Below, piece by piece: positions 5,591 to 6,686 of a DNA stretch of 6,686 nt (positions are counted from its first letter, which is position 1; the number at the start of each line of letters is the position of its first letter). Source of the DNA: Oscillospiraceae bacterium (lineage in GTDB: Bacteria; Bacillota; Clostridia; Oscillospirales; Oscillospiraceae); the NCBI GenBank assembly GCA_009786775.1, contig WQRL01000102.1:1-6686 (forward strand). Direction: 5' to 3'. The position numbers and the translations under genes were made by a program. The notes under the pieces are model-generated. The model did no database searches, had not been told where the DNA came from, and saw nothing but the letters and a program-made list of their open reading frames with translations.

Positions 5591-6686
5591 ATGACGCTTA
5601 CAACAAACAAAATGGTACTCGGCTTCGTAAACGAAATGGCCGAACTTGCAAGCCCTGACAACGTGGTGTGGATAACCGGCGAAAAACAGCAGCTTGACGT
5701 ACTGCGCGAAGAGGCTTGCGCAACAGGCGAGCTTATTAAACTCAATCAAGATAAGCTCCCCGGCTGTTATTACCACCGCTCGGCAATTGACGATGTCGCC
5801 CGCGTGGAGGACAGGACGTTTATATGCTGTGAAAAAGAGTCTGATGCGGGCCCCAACAACAACTGGATGGCTCCCGCCGCGGCCTACGGCTTGGCTCGCG
5901 AGATATACCAAGGAGCCATGAAGGGCCGCACAATGTATGTAGTCCCCTTCTCCATGGGCCCGGTAGGCTCACCTTTTGCCAAGGTGGGAATTGAGCTAAC
6001 AGACTCTATTTATGTCGTGCTCAGCATGGAAATAATGACCCGCATAGGCACACCTGTTTTGGAAATGCTGGGGGACTCCAACGACTTCGTGCGCGGAATG
6101 CACAGCAAGTGCGAGCTTGATGCTGAGAAAAGATATATTTTCCACTTCCTTGAGGACAATGCCATATGGAGCATGAACTCAGGTTACGGCGGCAATGTCC
6201 TTCTAGGCAAGAAATGCTTCGCCCTACGGGTGGCCTCATACCAGGGCAAAAACGAGGGCTGGCTGGCTGAGCATATGCTAATAATCGGCATTGAGGACCC
6301 GCACGGAGAGGTTACATACATCGCTGGGGCATTTCCCTCTCAATGCGGCAAAACAAACCTAGCCATGCTTATCCCGCCGGAAATCTATCAGAAACAAGGC
6401 TACAAGGTCTGGACTGTGGGCGACGATATAGCATGGATGCACATAGGCGACGATGGCCGGCTCTGGGCCATTAACCCCGAAAACGGCTTTTTCGGCGTGG
6501 CTCCCGGCACCAGCGAGAAGTCAAACCCCAACGCCGTCGCAGCCACTATGAAGGACACAATTTTTACAAATGTGGTGCTCACAAAGGAGGGCACAGTCTG
6601 GTGGGAAGGGCTTGACAAGCATCCTCCACAGGGCGCGCTTGACTGGAAAGGCCAGCCTTGGGATCCTGCCTCGGGCACTCCCGGCG
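5591..6686 (+). CDS. pckG: GTP-dependent phosphoenolpyruvate carboxykinase, C-terminal part missing
   Basis: The first 365 codons of a roughly 600-residue enzyme are visible; the gene runs off the right edge. It interconverts oxaloacetate plus GTP and PEP, CO2 plus GDP in the cytoplasm. Family landmarks, with rat numbering from memory: ARVEDRT with Arg71 (rat Arg87), GRTMYVVPFSMGPVGSP, GIELTDS, SGYGGN with Tyr199 (rat Tyr235), Lys208 and His228 (manganese ligands, rat Lys244/His264), the P-loop FPSQCGKTN (248-256) with the mobile active-site Cys252 and Lys254, GDDIAWM with metal ligands Asp278/Asp279, and INPENGFFGVAPGTS. Gln251 replaces the Ala usual before the cysteine. GGGGG at 5576-5580 lies 10 bases before the ATG, a rather long spacing. 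It is divergent from the butyrate-type operon and could connect oxaloacetate to PEP. Confidence 0.95.
   Translation, partial: MTLTTNKMVLGFVNEMAELASPDNVVWITGEKQQLDVLREEACATGELIKLNQDKLPGCYYHRSAIDDVARVEDRTFICCEKESDAGPNNNWMAPAAAYGLAREIYQGAMKGRTMYVVPFSMGPVGSPFAKVGIELTDSIYVVLSMEIMTRIGTPVLEMLGDSNDFVRGMHSKCELDAEKRYIFHFLEDNAIWSMNSGYGGNVLLGKKCFALRVASYQGKNEGWLAEHMLIIGIEDPHGEVTYIAGAFPSQCGKTNLAMLIPPEIYQKQGYKVWTVGDDIAWMHIGDDGRLWAINPENGFFGVAPGTSEKSNPNAVAATMKDTIFTNVVLTKEGTVWWEGLDKHPPQGALDWKGQPWDPASGTPG

Noticed and set aside
1..6686. CRISPR arrays, tRNA/rRNA genes, insertion sequences
   Set aside because: No repeated spacer pattern, no cloverleaf or rRNA-like stretch, and no transposase or terminal inverted repeats were seen.

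Overview
The window looks like an anaerobic, low-to-mid-GC Firmicute (Clostridia or Negativicutes type). It carries glutaconyl-CoA decarboxylase subunit alpha, an AtoDA-type CoA-transferase, a short-chain acyl-CoA dehydrogenase and a GTP-dependent PEP carboxykinase, with strong AGGAGG-type ribosome sites and very AT-rich intergenic DNA. The taxonomic guess rests on gene content and sequence style only.

Layout. Five genes lie on the minus strand, in transcription order: acyl-CoA dehydrogenase (5060-3918), CoA-transferase subunit A (3832-3182), CoA-transferase subunit B (3174-2518), glutaconyl-CoA decarboxylase alpha (2261-492) and the first 160 codons of a pyruvate/oxaloacetate carboxyltransferase (482-1, cut by the window edge). 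A G/C-rich hairpin after subunit B and a good promoter before gcdA suggest two transcription units: acd-atoD-atoA and gcdA-carboxyltransferase. On the plus strand, pckG begins at 5591 and runs off the right edge.

The metabolic theme is crotonyl-CoA/butyrate metabolism. GcdA removes the carboxyl of glutaconyl-CoA to give crotonyl-CoA, the dehydrogenase would reduce this to butyryl-CoA, and AtoDA would exchange CoA with acetate or acetoacetate. This matches the known glutamate/glutarate route to butyrate, but the hydroxyglutaryl-CoA genes, electron-transfer flavoprotein genes and gcdB/C/D are not in the window. The most interesting gene arrangement is gcdA (a 12S-type carboxyltransferase) directly followed by a 5S/OadA/PycB-type carboxyltransferase, the pairing seen in propionibacterial transcarboxylase. 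With PEP carboxykinase next door, a route moving the carboxyl of glutaconyl-CoA to pyruvate, giving oxaloacetate and then PEP, is a testable inference.

The 530-base gap between acd and pckG (5061-5590) has no convincing protein gene but is rich in signals. It holds a near-consensus promoter for acd, a promoter for pckG, a 10-bp-arm inverted repeat, and a roughly 200-base minus-strand candidate small RNA with its own promoter, nested stems whose G-U pairs form only on the minus strand, and a terminator-like 3' end. The 256-base gap between atoA and gcdA (2262-2517) holds a terminator-like hairpin, a promoter and operator-like repeats.
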